DNA of 64,000 bases from Chitinophaga caseinilytica (GCF_038396765.1 NZ_CP150096.1:415501-479500), one strand, 5' to 3'. Counted from the first letter of the stretch, positions 8,179 to 17,437 are shown. Notes: a model not told the origin generated them from the sequence alone. Translations and numbers: made by a program.

Positions 8179-9159
8179 TCAATGGCTAAAATATTGCATT
8201 ACAATAACATATGACAGCACTAATATGTGTACTGCATTGGCTACCGTATTGTTAGTGATCGACCAGAACACGTTCGCCGCAAACAACGCAACCGGCATCA
8301 CCGCCAGCACCCAGTACGTTGCCGAAAAATGGCCGCTGAACAGGGGCAGCAACGTTGCCACCAGCGCGTAAATCACCACCGTAGCCCAGATCTTCCGGCC
8401 CTGTATGAGCATTTTTTTGAATGTGCGCTGCAGCATCAGCCAGCCGGTCACGAAAAACAGTGCCGTCCCGATCAGCGCCCCCCAAACCTTATAATCCGTA
8501 ATGATCGGCAGGTTTGCCCGGATATTGACCAGGTCGGGGATCATGTCCCAACGGTCCGTCAAAAACAGCCAGGTGCCCAGCAGGTAAAACGGACAAATGA
8601 TACCCAACAGCCCGATGATCCACTCCGCCAGCCTGAACGCCCGCATGATCAGCAGGCTCAGGAACAGCAAAGCCACGAACAACACCGAAGGGAAGTAAAA
8701 CAGCCCGCAAACGCCCAGCGCGAAACCGATGTTGAAAGACACGTCGCGCGCGGAATTCCGCATATACAGGTCGGTTATGCTGGAAAATATCCACAGCATC
8801 ACCGTATTGACGATCAAGGCAGGAGAAAACACGTTCCAGCTCTGCAACAGCGACGTCAGCAGGAGATAGCACATCGCCGTCAGGTAAGTATCCTTCGCGA
8901 AAAGCCGGTGGTTGTTCACGATGCGCGTCAGCAGCAGCGACTGCACAAAAAGCAGCATCAGCGCCAGGAACGTGAAAAACATCGGGCTCGGCCCCACCCA
9001 TCCTTCCAGCCATCCCACCAGCCATTTATAAGCCAGTCCCTCCGACCCGTCTGCCAGATAAAGCGACGGGTGCAGCAGGTAGTAAAACTTGATGAACAGC
9101 ATGTACAGGAACAGCAGCAAGACCGTCAGCGGGTTGCCGGATCTGAAAAACTTAATCAC
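8179..9159 (-). CDS. multi-pass membrane protein, probably DUF6427 family
   Basis: This is a hydrophobic integral membrane protein of 326 residues with about ten predicted helices. It opens MIKFFRSGNPLTVLLLFLYM and has YYLLHPSLYLADGSEGLAYKW soon after. This is the pattern I associate with the DUF6427 proteins of Bacteroidota, whose function is unknown; the number is a recollection. The initiation codon is GTG at 9159. The gene lies 15 bases after the stop of the 507-residue exported protein upstream, so they probably share a message. No catalytic motif is visible. Confidence 0.7.
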   Translation of the reverse strand: MIKFFRSGNPLTVLLLFLYMLFIKFYYLLHPSLYLADGSEGLAYKWLVGWLEGWVGPSPMFFTFLALMLLFVQSLLLTRIVNNHRLFAKDTYLTAMCYLLLTSLLQSWNVFSPALIVNTVMLWIFSSITDLYMRNSARDVSFNIGFALGVCGLFYFPSVLFVALLFLSLLIMRAFRLAEWIIGLLGIICPFYLLGTWLFLTDRWDMIPDLVNIRANLPIITDYKVWGALIGTALFFVTGWLMLQRTFKKMLIQGRKIWATVVIYALVATLLPLFSGHFSATYWVLAVMPVALFAANVFWSITNNTVANAVHILVLSYVIVMQYFSH

Positions 9160-9174
9160 GATGCAAAGGTGGGG

Positions 9175-10695
9175 TTAAAAGTCAATTTTTGCAAAGCAAA
9201 TATAATTCCTGTAAATACAGGGAATGAGCACCGTCCGCCCACTAATTTGTTTGCCATAGCGGGGCATCCAGGTAAACCCTTTGTCCAGGTTCCGGAGCGT
9301 GGGCTTGCGGCTCAGCTTGCCGTCGGGCCCGATCGTATTTTCGGTGAGCACGTACTGCCGGCGTTCCAGCTCGTTGAACAGGAACCGCAGCTCGCTGCCC
9401 ACGTTCACGAGCATATAGCTCAGGTAAAGGTCCGCCCCGTCGTCGAACTGGCTTTTGTGCACAAAGTTGCTGAACGTGAGGTCTCCCTTATCGTCGAACG
9501 CCATGATGGCGATATTGTCGTAATGGTAGCGCGTGCCCTGCCCATCGTTCCAGTAATACGGATTGTAATAGGACGGGCTGTAGGGCGAGTAATAATAGGG
9601 ATAATATCCGCCGTAGCCGCCGTACATATAGTTCCAGCGGTTCCAGGGCTGGCTGCGCGACGAGGTGTAGTAAGACTCCGCAGTCAGCATGAACCCGCCG
9701 TTGGCCGTGTTTACGATCTTGCGGATGAAATAATCGTTGAAAGCCGCGTTGGTGGAGGCATCGCCCTTCGCCTGCTGCTTGAGCTCGGGGGAAAAGATCG
9801 TCGTTTTCTCGAAAATCCGCTGGTTGCTGGCGTAGTCGAGGCGGAGGAGGTACATCCCTTCTACGTTCCCCCGTTTCTGTTTGTAATAGAACGCCGTCAC
9901 GAGGGCCTGCCTGTCTTTATTGTCCAGCTTCATTTTCACTTCGTCCAGCAACAATTCCTTCTTCTCGAACGGGTACGTCTCAAAAGCGTCTGTGGTGGCG
10001 CGTTTCACGATCACGCTCCCGTTCACGATATAATCCCGGCCCGCGCCCCGCTCCAGCTTGGTGAAGAAGAGATCGCCTTCGTTATTGAGATTGAAGTTGT
10101 TGAGGAACTGCTTCTTGCCTTCCATGGGGAGGCTCACCCGGCTGTTGTTGACGAGGTTGAAGGCGCTGTCGTACAGGAAAGTATAGAAAACGTTATTGTC
10201 TTCCTTGTCCTGGTTGATTTTATAAATGAGGATACGCCCTTTGTCTTCAGACGTTTCCACGGAATAGATCTTGTTTTCCTTGGAGTAGAAGCCGATGCGG
10301 GTGGAGTCTACCATCACCGGCGCTTCCATGAACTGCCCTTTCCCGTTGACGCGGCCCACGAAGCTGTACACGGCGTCTTTCCGCTGGAACTGGTAGATCA
10401 TGTACGAAAAATCGGGGTAAGACACGAAGTCGACGCTGATGAGTTTCTTGGGAAGGAAGTCGAGCTTCACGCGGTCGAGCAGCTGCATGCCGTTGTCGTA
10501 CACGGAGATATGGTATTCTCCGCGGTCTGCCTTATATACAAGGATGTTTCCGGAAACCCTGCCTACGATCTCGAATTCGGTGGTTTTGTAATCGTCCCTT
10601 TCCGGTTCGGAATAGGTGACTTTCTGGGCCATGGCAAGGGAAGCGCAGAGCATCAGCGCAAGAAATGGAAGGATATGACGGAAGCGCATGGGCAT
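9175..10695 (-). CDS. exported protein of unknown function with a Tyr/Gly/Pro-rich loop
   Basis: I do not recognise this family. The ATG at 10695 (or 10689) gives a good signal peptide (MRFRHILPFLALMLCASLAM, then AQ). A promoter box at 10756-10763 lies upstream of it, so the in-frame ATG at 10758 is rejected. The mature protein of about 480 residues is rich in beta strands and in phrases such as LLVYKADRG-type blades, and looks like a beta-propeller or similar repeat protein. Near residue 360 there is a low-complexity segment (YGGYGGYYPYYYSPYSP, then SYYNPYYW), probably a surface loop. It precedes the DUF6427-type membrane protein by 15 bases. Confidence 0.72.
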   Translation of the reverse strand: MPMRFRHILPFLALMLCASLAMAQKVTYSEPERDDYKTTEFEIVGRVSGNILVYKADRGEYHISVYDNGMQLLDRVKLDFLPKKLISVDFVSYPDFSYMIYQFQRKDAVYSFVGRVNGKGQFMEAPVMVDSTRIGFYSKENKIYSVETSEDKGRILIYKINQDKEDNNVFYTFLYDSAFNLVNNSRVSLPMEGKKQFLNNFNLNNEGDLFFTKLERGAGRDYIVNGSVIVKRATTDAFETYPFEKKELLLDEVKMKLDNKDRQALVTAFYYKQKRGNVEGMYLLRLDYASNQRIFEKTTIFSPELKQQAKGDASTNAAFNDYFIRKIVNTANGGFMLTAESYYTSSRSQPWNRWNYMYGGYGGYYPYYYSPYSPSYYNPYYWNDGQGTRYHYDNIAIMAFDDKGDLTFSNFVHKSQFDDGADLYLSYMLVNVGSELRFLFNELERRQYVLTENTIGPDGKLSRKPTLRNLDKGFTWMPRYGKQISGRTVLIPCIYRNYICFAKIDF

Positions 10696-10755
10696 GAGTT
10701 TAAGGTAATCTACAGGATAAACGCCTGACGCAGCGGTTTTAGCATAGATCCGCTT

Positions 10756-10786
10756 CAAACCTACATGAAAAATATCTTATTGCCAA
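10756..10786 (-). promoter_or_regulatory. promoter for the 9175-10695 gene
   Basis: On the minus strand a TTG (10784-10786) and TAGGTTTG (10756-10763) are spaced by 20 bases, a full match to the phylum's -33/-7 pattern. The predicted leader is about 53 bases if translation starts at 10695. Confidence 0.5.
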
Positions 10787-10845
10787 GTGCTGGGAAGCAC
10801 CGGGATTTATTGCGTAAATTTACGGAGGATCAACTGGCATTTACA

Positions 10846-11769
10846 ATGATGGACACGGTTTTGATAACAGGCGGCTCCGGCCTGGTAGGCAGGGCGTTAA
10901 CGGATTTTCTCCTTGAGCGGGGGTATCGCGTGATCGTCTATACGCGGAAGATGCGCCCTTCCCCTCACCCGAACCTCCGTTTCGCGCTGTGGGACCCATC
11001 CCGCCAAACGCTGGATGCGGCCGCCCTGCAGGAAGCCGACCAGATCGTCCATCTCGCCGGGGCCAACGTGGCCGACAAGCGGTGGACCGAATCCCGCAAG
11101 CAGGAGATCCTCGACAGCCGCGTGCAGAGCGCGCAGCTTTTGTTCGACCAGCTATCGCGTATTCCCAACAAAGTCAGGACTTTCGTGAGCGCCTCCGCCA
11201 CGGGGTACTACGGCGAATTCCAGGGCAATAACTTCCTCGAAACCGATCCTCCCGCCACCGATTACCTCGGCAAAACCTGCGTGGCCTGGGAAAACGCCGT
11301 GCAGCAAATGTCGACCCTCGGCAAAAAGGTCATCATCCTCCGCACGGGCATCGTTTTGTCCAACCACGGCGGCGCGCTGAAGGAATTTATCAAGCCCGTG
11401 CGCCTCGGTTTCGCCACGGTCATGGGCAGCGGCCAGCAGTTCATTTCCTGGATCCATCTGCAGGATCTCGTCCGCCTATACCACAACGCCCTGTCCAACG
11501 ATCAGCTGACGGGCATCTACAACGCCGTTTCCCCCTTCCCTATCACCAACCAGGAGCTGGTTACCCAGCTGGCACGGGCGGTAAAGGGCAAGAGCTTCGT
11601 AACGGTGCACGTGCCCGCATTCGCGCTGAAACTGGCGATGGGCGAAATGAGCGTGGAGGTCCTCAAAAGCGTGAAAGCTTCTTCGGCGAAAATCCAGTCT
11701 ACCGGCTTCCAGTTTTCCTACCCCCGCATCCCCGACGCGCTGGCGCAACTGGTTACCTCCGGCGATTAA
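10846..11769 (+). CDS. TIGR01777 family NAD-dependent epimerase-like protein
   Basis: This is a short-chain dehydrogenase-like protein of about 307 residues (YfcH/SulA-related). The start at 10846 puts the Rossmann motif TGGSGLVG at residues 8-15; an earlier in-frame ATG at 10765 would add 27 residues without homology. The family motifs IVHLAGANVADKRWT, SASATGYYG (catalytic Tyr) and the C-terminal DUF1731-type segment (LGFATVMGSGQQFISWIH and later GIYNAVSP.P) are all present. The substrate of this family is not known. It overlaps the convergent pabB-like gene by 4 bases at their stops. Confidence 0.88.
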   Translation: MMDTVLITGGSGLVGRALTDFLLERGYRVIVYTRKMRPSPHPNLRFALWDPSRQTLDAAALQEADQIVHLAGANVADKRWTESRKQEILDSRVQSAQLLFDQLSRIPNKVRTFVSASATGYYGEFQGNNFLETDPPATDYLGKTCVAWENAVQQMSTLGKKVIILRTGIVLSNHGGALKEFIKPVRLGFATVMGSGQQFISWIHLQDLVRLYHNALSNDQLTGIYNAVSPFPITNQELVTQLARAVKGKSFVTVHVPAFALKLAMGEMSVEVLKSVKASSAKIQSTGFQFSYPRIPDALAQLVTSGD

Positions 11770-13061
11770 ATTCCCAGGGCCGTGCGCAGGGCACGGGCTT
11801 TCAGGAGGCATTCCTCCCACTCTTTTTCCGGGTTGCTGTAAAATGTAATGGCAGAACCTGTCTGGAAGGAGATGTAATGTTTTTCGGCATTGTACAGAAT
11901 GCTGCGTATCACCACATTAAAATCGAAATCGCCCTCGGGCGTAATGTAGCCGACGGCTCCTGAAAACAGGCCCCGCCGTGTTTGCTCGTATTGCTCGATG
12001 AGCTGCATCACCTTCACTTTCGGCGCGCCGGTCATGGAGCCCATGGGAAAGGCGTTGCGGATGGCGTCGGTGAAATGGAACGCGGGGTCGAGGGTGGCGG
12101 TTACGGTGGAGATCATGTGGTGGACCTGCGGGAAGCTGTAGATCCCGAAAAGCTCAGACACCTGTACGCTGCCGCGGACGGCCGTGCGGGAAAGGTCGTT
12201 GCGGACGAGGTCTACCACCATCACGTTTTCCGACTGTTCTTTGGGGCTGTTGCGGAGTTGTTGGATGAGGGCTTCGTCTTCTTCCGGGCTGGCGGCGCGG
12301 CGCACGGTGCCTTTGATGGGCTGCGAGGTGAGCTGGTCGCCTTCCTTGCGGAGGAAGCGTTCCGGGCTGGAGCAGGCCAGGTAGCGGAGGCCGCGGCGGT
12401 AATAGGCGGCGAAGGGGGCTGGACTGAGGCCGTTGAGGCGGAGGAAAATGGCCGCCGGGTCCTGGATTTTGGCGTGGGCGTATTGTTCCCGGCAGAAATT
12501 GACTTCGTAGCAATCGCCTTTGAGGATATGGTCCTGGAGGGCGCGGACGGCCTCGAGGTAATCGGCGCGCTGGAGGCGGGCCTGGGAAATGATGGGAACG
12601 GGCGGTGCGGGAACGATGCGCGGTTGGCTGCGGAGATCGGCATGGATGGCGCGGGCGTCGGCTTCGGAGAGGTTTTCCCCGGCAATTTCGAGGAAATCTA
12701 CGGTGAGGCGGAGCACGTAGCGGGGCCGGAAGAACGAAAGGTCGGGGAAACCGATGCCGTCAGGGTTGTGGCTTTCGAGCTTTTCGGTCTCGTTTTTAAG
12801 GTCGTAGGCGAAGTGGCCGAAGAGCCAGCCGGGCTTTTCGTCGTGGAAGCGGCGCAGCTTTTCGAACGCGCTGCCGGCGGGGGATTCCAGTGTTTCCACG
12901 GCATCTGCGGCCAGGATGGCTTCTGCGCGGGAGCCGGCCAGGCGGTAATTGTTGTTGTCCAAAAAACAACAAATGTTGAACCGGTTGCCCCAGCTCAACA
13001 TTTGCTGTTTAATTGCGCTTATATCTTTAACAGGAAAACTGTATGATAGCACGTTTGTCAA
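11766..13061 (-). CDS. pabB: chorismate-binding anthranilate/aminodeoxychorismate synthase component I
   Basis: A chorismate-utilising enzyme of about 431 residues. The catalytic core shows GDCYEVNFCREQYAHAK, PERFL, QPIKGTVRRAASPEED, VMVVDLVRNDLSR and GSMTGAPKVKVMQLIEQYE. The KGT and VDLxRND signatures fit PabB/TrpE-type enzymes. With no glutaminase gene beside it and the overall length, aminodeoxychorismate synthase (folate route) is more likely than anthranilate synthase; this choice is moderate. The start is a TTG directly after the stop codon of the upstream Asp-rich gene (TAATTG), suggesting translational coupling; an ATG about 20 codons in is the alternative. Confidence 0.85.
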   Translation of the reverse strand: MTNVLSYSFPVKDISAIKQQMLSWGNRFNICCFLDNNNYRLAGSRAEAILAADAVETLESPAGSAFEKLRRFHDEKPGWLFGHFAYDLKNETEKLESHNPDGIGFPDLSFFRPRYVLRLTVDFLEIAGENLSEADARAIHADLRSQPRIVPAPPVPIISQARLQRADYLEAVRALQDHILKGDCYEVNFCREQYAHAKIQDPAAIFLRLNGLSPAPFAAYYRRGLRYLACSSPERFLRKEGDQLTSQPIKGTVRRAASPEEDEALIQQLRNSPKEQSENVMVVDLVRNDLSRTAVRGSVQVSELFGIYSFPQVHHMISTVTATLDPAFHFTDAIRNAFPMGSMTGAPKVKVMQLIEQYEQTRRGLFSGAVGYITPEGDFDFNVVIRSILYNAEKHYISFQTGSAITFYSNPEKEWEECLLKARALRTALGI

Positions 13062-13595
13062 TTAGAAATCATCATCGTCGTCGTCGAAGCGATCGTTGAA
13101 CAGGTCCATGTCCTTGAATTCATCGTCGATGCCGAGGTCGTCGTCATCATCGGCGCTTTTCTTGGACGGGCGGCCGCGTTTGTTTTTCGGCTTCGGCATA
13201 TCGAATTCTTCGAAGTCGGGATCGTAGTCTTCGTCTTCACCTTTTTCCCATGCGTCATCGTCGTCGTCGGCGTCATCGTCATCCGAATCATCATCCTCAT
13301 CGTCGTCATCTTTCTTACGGGTGGCGGCTTTGGCGGGTTTGCGCCCTTTTTTGGGAGCATCGTCGTCATCGTCGTCGTCGTCATCATCGTCATCGTCTTC
13401 CTTCTTCGATTTTGCCGCAAGCTTATCTGATTTTTTAGATGCAGCAGACTTACGGGGAGATTCCTCATCATCCTCATCTTCATCCTCGTCTACTTCTTTC
13501 TTCGGCTTGGCGCTCGCTTTCTTTTCAGAGGCTTTGTCAGTCTTAGGCGAAGTAGTCTTTTTAGTCTCTTTCTCTTTATCAGATTTTGATTTCAT
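13062..13595 (-). CDS. Asp-rich disordered protein with AT-hook-like motif
   Basis: This is a 177-residue highly charged protein. The N-terminal third is Lys/Ser/Ala-rich, the middle has a run of about 13 aspartates and further D/E clusters, and the end again has D-runs (NDRFDDDDDDF). Near residue 140 is PKNKRGRPSKKSA, which matches the GRP core of an AT-hook with basic flanks. No globular domain or signal peptide is seen. The composition resembles acidic-tailed nucleoid or RNA-polymerase-associated proteins, but no family can be assigned. The gene abuts pabB with no spacer and lies 96 bases downstream of purA. Codon use alternates GAT/GAC, so it is not a simple microsatellite. Confidence 0.75.
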   Translation of the reverse strand: MKSKSDKEKETKKTTSPKTDKASEKKASAKPKKEVDEDEDEDDEESPRKSAASKKSDKLAAKSKKEDDDDDDDDDDDDDAPKKGRKPAKAATRKKDDDDEDDDSDDDDADDDDDAWEKGEDEDYDPDFEEFDMPKPKNKRGRPSKKSADDDDDLGIDDEFKDMDLFNDRFDDDDDDF

Positions 13596-13691
13596 AATGG
13601 TACGTTACAATTAGATTCTAAGGGTAAAGTTTTAACAGTTTTTTTTATTCGCCAAATTTTTTTTGACTGTTTTTTTTGTAATTTTTTGTCT

Positions 13692-14954
13692 TTACTTTTC
13701 GAGTATCTGATCCCTACCCGGCCCATTGGAAACGTACTTCACAGGCACTTTCAGGTAGTCTTCCACAAAAGATAAGAATTTTTTCATTTCCAAAGGTAAA
13801 GCGTCGTATCGTTCGCTTTTAGCAGTAGGTTCCGACCAGCCGGGGAAGTTTTCCAGGACGGGCTGGATGGGAGCGCCACAGATGTTGAACGGCATTTCGC
13901 GGGTGGTCTGACCGTCAATGGAATACGCGGTGCAGGCGCTCACGGTGTCGAACTCGTCGAGCACGTCGCTTTTGGTCATTACCAGCTGGGTAACGCCGCT
14001 GAGCATGCAGGTATAATCGAGTGCAACCAGGTCGATCCAGCCGCAACGGCGGGGGCGGCCGGTGGTGGCGCCGAATTCGTGGCCGGCCTGGCGGAGGCGT
14101 TCGCCGGTTTCGTCTTCCAGCTCGGTGGGGAACGGGCCGCTGCCCACGCGGGTGCAATAGGCTTTGGTGACCCCGATCACCTCAGCTACCCATTTCGGGG
14201 CGATGCCGAGGCCGGTGCATACGCCGGCGGAGATGGTATTGGAGGAAGTCACGAAGGGGTAGGTACCGAAGTCCACATCGAGCATGCTGCCCTGGGCGCC
14301 TTCGGCGAGCACTTTCTTCCCGGCTTTCAGGTTGCCGTTCAGCCAGTATTCCCCGTTCACGATGTTCATTTTCGAGAGGAATTCCACCGCTTCCCAGAAT
14401 TCGTTCTCCCATTCGGCGATATCTTCATCGAAATTATAATTGGCGAGCAATTGCAGATGCTTGGCTTTCAGCTTTTCGTACTGCTGGCGGAAGTCGCTCC
14501 GCAGCACATCGCCCACGCGGAGGCCGTTGCGGCCTGTTTTGTCCATATAAGCCGGCCCGATCCCTTTCAGGGTAGAACCGATCTTTTCCTGGCCTTTCGA
14601 CAGCTCGGAAGCTTTGTCGAGCGCGCGGTGGGTAGGCACGATGATATGCGTTTTTTCCGCAATGAACAGGTTTTGGGACAGATCAATGCCCATTTCCGCC
14701 ACTTTCTGGCATTCTTTACGGAAAGTCACCGGGTCGAGCACCACCCCGTTACCGATCAGGTTCAGGGTATTGCCGTGAAATACGCCGGAGGGGATGGTAT
14801 GCAACACCACTTTCTGGCCATTGACATACAGCGTATGGCCCGCGTTCGGGCCGCCCTGGAAGCGTGCGATGATATCATATTTACCGGCAAAGTAATCTAC
14901 GATCTTGCCTTTGCCTTCATCGCCCCATTGCAGCCCCAGCAGAACATCTACCAT
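13692..14954 (-). CDS. purA: adenylosuccinate synthase
   Basis: PurA joins IMP and aspartate with GTP to form adenylosuccinate, the first committed step to AMP. The 420-residue protein has the N-terminal GTP loop WGDEGKGKIVD, the IMP-binding GGPNAGHT, EGAQGSMLDVDFGTYPFVTS, the KAYCTRVGSGPFPTE segment and a closing NGPGRDQI motif. Length is standard. It is the second purine gene in the window besides purQ but is not linked to it. A -7 box lies upstream at 14988-14995. Confidence 0.97.
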   Translation of the reverse strand: MVDVLLGLQWGDEGKGKIVDYFAGKYDIIARFQGGPNAGHTLYVNGQKVVLHTIPSGVFHGNTLNLIGNGVVLDPVTFRKECQKVAEMGIDLSQNLFIAEKTHIIVPTHRALDKASELSKGQEKIGSTLKGIGPAYMDKTGRNGLRVGDVLRSDFRQQYEKLKAKHLQLLANYNFDEDIAEWENEFWEAVEFLSKMNIVNGEYWLNGNLKAGKKVLAEGAQGSMLDVDFGTYPFVTSSNTISAGVCTGLGIAPKWVAEVIGVTKAYCTRVGSGPFPTELEDETGERLRQAGHEFGATTGRPRRCGWIDLVALDYTCMLSGVTQLVMTKSDVLDEFDTVSACTAYSIDGQTTREMPFNICGAPIQPVLENFPGWSEPTAKSERYDALPLEMKKFLSFVEDYLKVPVKYVSNGPGRDQILEK

Positions 14955-14987
14955 TGTTGAAAAGTTAATTATTGTTTAAAGAAGTGG

Positions 14988-14995
14988 CAAAAATA
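14988..14995 (-). promoter_or_regulatory. candidate -7 box for purA
   Basis: TATTTTTG on the minus strand matches TAnnTTTG and lies 34 bases above the purA ATG. The -33 partner is not clear, so the call rests on the -7 box and its position. Confidence 0.4.
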
Positions 14996-15033
14996 AGGCG
15001 ATTGTGTGAAAATCGGGAGGAAATAAAAATATT

Positions 15034-17274
15034 CTAATCTTCCAGCCTTTGAATGCTCTGGATACCATCCAGCCCCTTGAGGCGGTTCACCAGCTCCTCC
15101 AGTTCGTCCTTATCATGTACGAAAACCTTGATCAGGCCTTCGAACAGCCCTTCCTTCGACTCGATCGTCAGCCCCGCGATATTGATCTTCAGCTCGCCGG
15201 AGATAATATTGGTGATCTTGTGGATCACGCCCACATCGTCCATCCCCACGATCTTGAGGCCCGTCAGGAACGAGATTTCCCGGTTTTTCACCCATTTCGT
15301 CTTTACCACCCGGTGACCGTAATTGGCCAGCAGCTGGGCGGCGTTCGGGCAATTCGTCCGGTGGATCTTCAGCCCTTCGCTCGCCGTCACGAAGCCGAAA
15401 ACATCGTCGCCCGGGATGGGGCGGCAGCAATTGGCCAGTTTATAGGCGATCTTGTCGGAGCTTTCCCCGAAAATGATCAGTTCCGCGTCTTTTTTGGACG
15501 ATTCCTTCGATTTGTGATGCTCCTCGGCCGGCGCGGGCTCGGCGGGCTTCACGGGCTTGGGCGGCTCCAGCTTGTCGCCCAGCACATTGAACTGCTTCAG
15601 TTCCCGCAGGTCGATGTTTTTGACGGCCACCTGGTAGTAGAGGTCCAGGGGCGACGGCTGTTTATAGAATTGCACCAGTTCGTTGATATTGTATTGACTG
15701 GCGCTCACTTTCATATGGTCGAGCTTGCGGTGGAGGATGTCTTTCCCATCCATGGCCACTTTCCGTTTTTCTTCCTTCAGCGCGTCCTTGATCTTGCTTT
15801 TGGCTTTGGCCGTGAGCACGATATTGAGCCAGTCTTCCGAGGGCTTTTGCTTGTTGGACGTGATGATTTCCACCTGGTCGCCGCTGCGGAGCTTATGGCT
15901 GAGGGGTACCAGTTTGTAGTTCACCTTGGCCCCGATGCACTTGTTGCCCACGGCGGAGTGGATGGAATACGCGAAATCGAGGGCGGTGGAGCCTACGGGC
16001 AGTATTTTGAGGTCGCCTTTCGGTGTGTAAACGTAGATTTCCTCGGTGAAGAGGTTGGATTTGAAATCGGCGAGGAAGTCGAGCGTATTGGTGTCAGGGC
16101 TGTTGAGGATTTCCCGGATCTGGCTGAACCACTGTTCGAATTTCGATTCCTGGACGTTGGAATTGCCTTCCTTGTAGCGCCAGTGGGCGGCCAGGCCTTT
16201 TTCGGCATAGTCGTTCATGCGCTTGGAGCGTATCTGCACTTCCACCCACTTCCCGTTGGGGCCCATTACCGTTACGTGCAGGGCTTCGTAGCCGTTTCCT
16301 TTCGGGTTGGAAAGCCAGTCGCGCGTGCGTTCGGGGCTGGGGTGGTAGAAGTCGGTGATGATGGAGTAGACTTTCCAGCAGTCGGCTTTTTCCTTTTCCA
16401 CGGCGGAGTCGAGGATGATGCGGATGGCGAAGAGGTCGTATACTTCTTCGAACTGGACGCCTTTGGTTTTGATCTTGTTCCAAATGGAGTGGATGGATTT
16501 TGGGCGGCCGTATATTTCGAAGTTGAAGCCTTCTTCCTGGAGCACTTCCTTGATCGGCTTGATGAATTCGTTGATATACCGGGTTCGTTCGCGCTTTGTT
16601 TCCTTGAGGCGCTTGGCGATTTCGCGGTAATGGTCCTGCTCGGTGTACTTCATGGCGAGGTCTTCGAGCTCGGACTTGATATTGTACAGGCCGAGGCGGT
16701 GGGCCAGGGGTGCGTAGATGAAGACCGTTTCCGAGGCGATTTTGAGCTGTTTTTCGCGGCTCATGGAATCGAGGGTGCGCATATTGTGGAGGCGGTCTGC
16801 CAGCTTGATGAGGATGACGCGGGGGTCATCTGCGAGGGTGAGGAGGATTTTCTTGAAATTCTCCGCCTGCATGGTGCTGGTGTTGGAATCGATGACGGTG
16901 GATATTTTGGTGAGCCCGTCCACGATATGGGCGATTTCGCTGCCGAATTCGCGTTCCACGTCTTCGAGGGTCACCTCGGTGTCTTCCACGGTGTCGTGCA
17001 AAAGCGCGCAGATGGCGGAGCGAACGCCGAGGCCTATTTCCTCGACGGTGATCTGGGAAACCGCGAGGGGGTGAAGGATGTAGGGCTCACCGGATTTGCG
17101 GCGCATATCTTTATGGGCGTCTGCCGCCATTTCGAAAGCGGTGCGCACGAGCTCCCGGTCGCCTTTTTTGAGGCGGGGCTTCAGGGCGCGTAAAAGGGCG
17201 CGATAATGGCGGACGATCTCCTTTTTCTCCTGCTCTTCGTCGAGGTTGTATTTTTGTACGGTCACTGTATCCAT
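15034..17274 (-). CDS. bifunctional (p)ppGpp synthetase/hydrolase, Rel/SpoT
   Basis: This is the stringent-response enzyme, 746 residues. Domains in order: HD hydrolase (about 40-200) with intact CALLHDTVEDTEV and later ADRLHNMRTL; RelA/SpoT synthetase (about 230-370) with GRPKSIHSIWNKI and the NPKGNGYEALHVTV stretch; TGS domain (about 400-470) with YTPKGDLKILPVGSTALDFA; a Cys-containing helical region (ANCCRPIPGDDVFGFV); and a C-terminal ACT domain. Both catalytic halves look active. Bacteroidota usually have one or two such long proteins, so the name rel or spoT is left open. It is a single gene between purA and tRNA-Leu. Confidence 0.95.
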   Translation of the reverse strand: MDTVTVQKYNLDEEQEKKEIVRHYRALLRALKPRLKKGDRELVRTAFEMAADAHKDMRRKSGEPYILHPLAVSQITVEEIGLGVRSAICALLHDTVEDTEVTLEDVEREFGSEIAHIVDGLTKISTVIDSNTSTMQAENFKKILLTLADDPRVILIKLADRLHNMRTLDSMSREKQLKIASETVFIYAPLAHRLGLYNIKSELEDLAMKYTEQDHYREIAKRLKETKRERTRYINEFIKPIKEVLQEEGFNFEIYGRPKSIHSIWNKIKTKGVQFEEVYDLFAIRIILDSAVEKEKADCWKVYSIITDFYHPSPERTRDWLSNPKGNGYEALHVTVMGPNGKWVEVQIRSKRMNDYAEKGLAAHWRYKEGNSNVQESKFEQWFSQIREILNSPDTNTLDFLADFKSNLFTEEIYVYTPKGDLKILPVGSTALDFAYSIHSAVGNKCIGAKVNYKLVPLSHKLRSGDQVEIITSNKQKPSEDWLNIVLTAKAKSKIKDALKEEKRKVAMDGKDILHRKLDHMKVSASQYNINELVQFYKQPSPLDLYYQVAVKNIDLRELKQFNVLGDKLEPPKPVKPAEPAPAEEHHKSKESSKKDAELIIFGESSDKIAYKLANCCRPIPGDDVFGFVTASEGLKIHRTNCPNAAQLLANYGHRVVKTKWVKNREISFLTGLKIVGMDDVGVIHKITNIISGELKINIAGLTIESKEGLFEGLIKVFVHDKDELEELVNRLKGLDGIQSIQRLED

Positions 17275-17429
17275 GCTGAGATCAAAAATACAAAAAGGAC
17301 GCCATAAGGTGATATCCTGCCATTGCGTCAGCCGCGCGTTTTTCTAGATTTTTATTCGTCGCAATAAGTTGATTATCAATACAATTATAGCCTTCAGTAT
17401 CCATAATTTTTATAATTCCTAAAAAAGAA

Positions 17430-17437
17430 TACCTTTG
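17430..17437 (+). promoter_or_regulatory. -7 box of the tRNA-Leu promoter
   Basis: TACCTTTG is a perfect TAnnTTTG match ending 14 bases before the first base of the tRNA. A T-rich stretch about 17 bases upstream could serve as the -33 element. The predicted leader is only about 7 bases, as expected for a tRNA. Confidence 0.6.

Noticed and set aside
8227..10728. Very long plus-strand open frame opposite the DUF6427-type and propeller-like genes
   Set aside because: It is antisense to two genes with real signal peptides and motifs; its composition is Arg/His/Gln-rich, typical of an opposite-strand shadow.
13250..13614. Serine- and His-rich frames opposite the Asp-rich gene
   Set aside because: They are produced by the reverse complement of GAT/GAC repeats.
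15049..17193. Long plus-strand frame opposite the Rel/SpoT gene
   Set aside because: It is a shadow of a gene with intact HD, synthetase, TGS and ACT domains.
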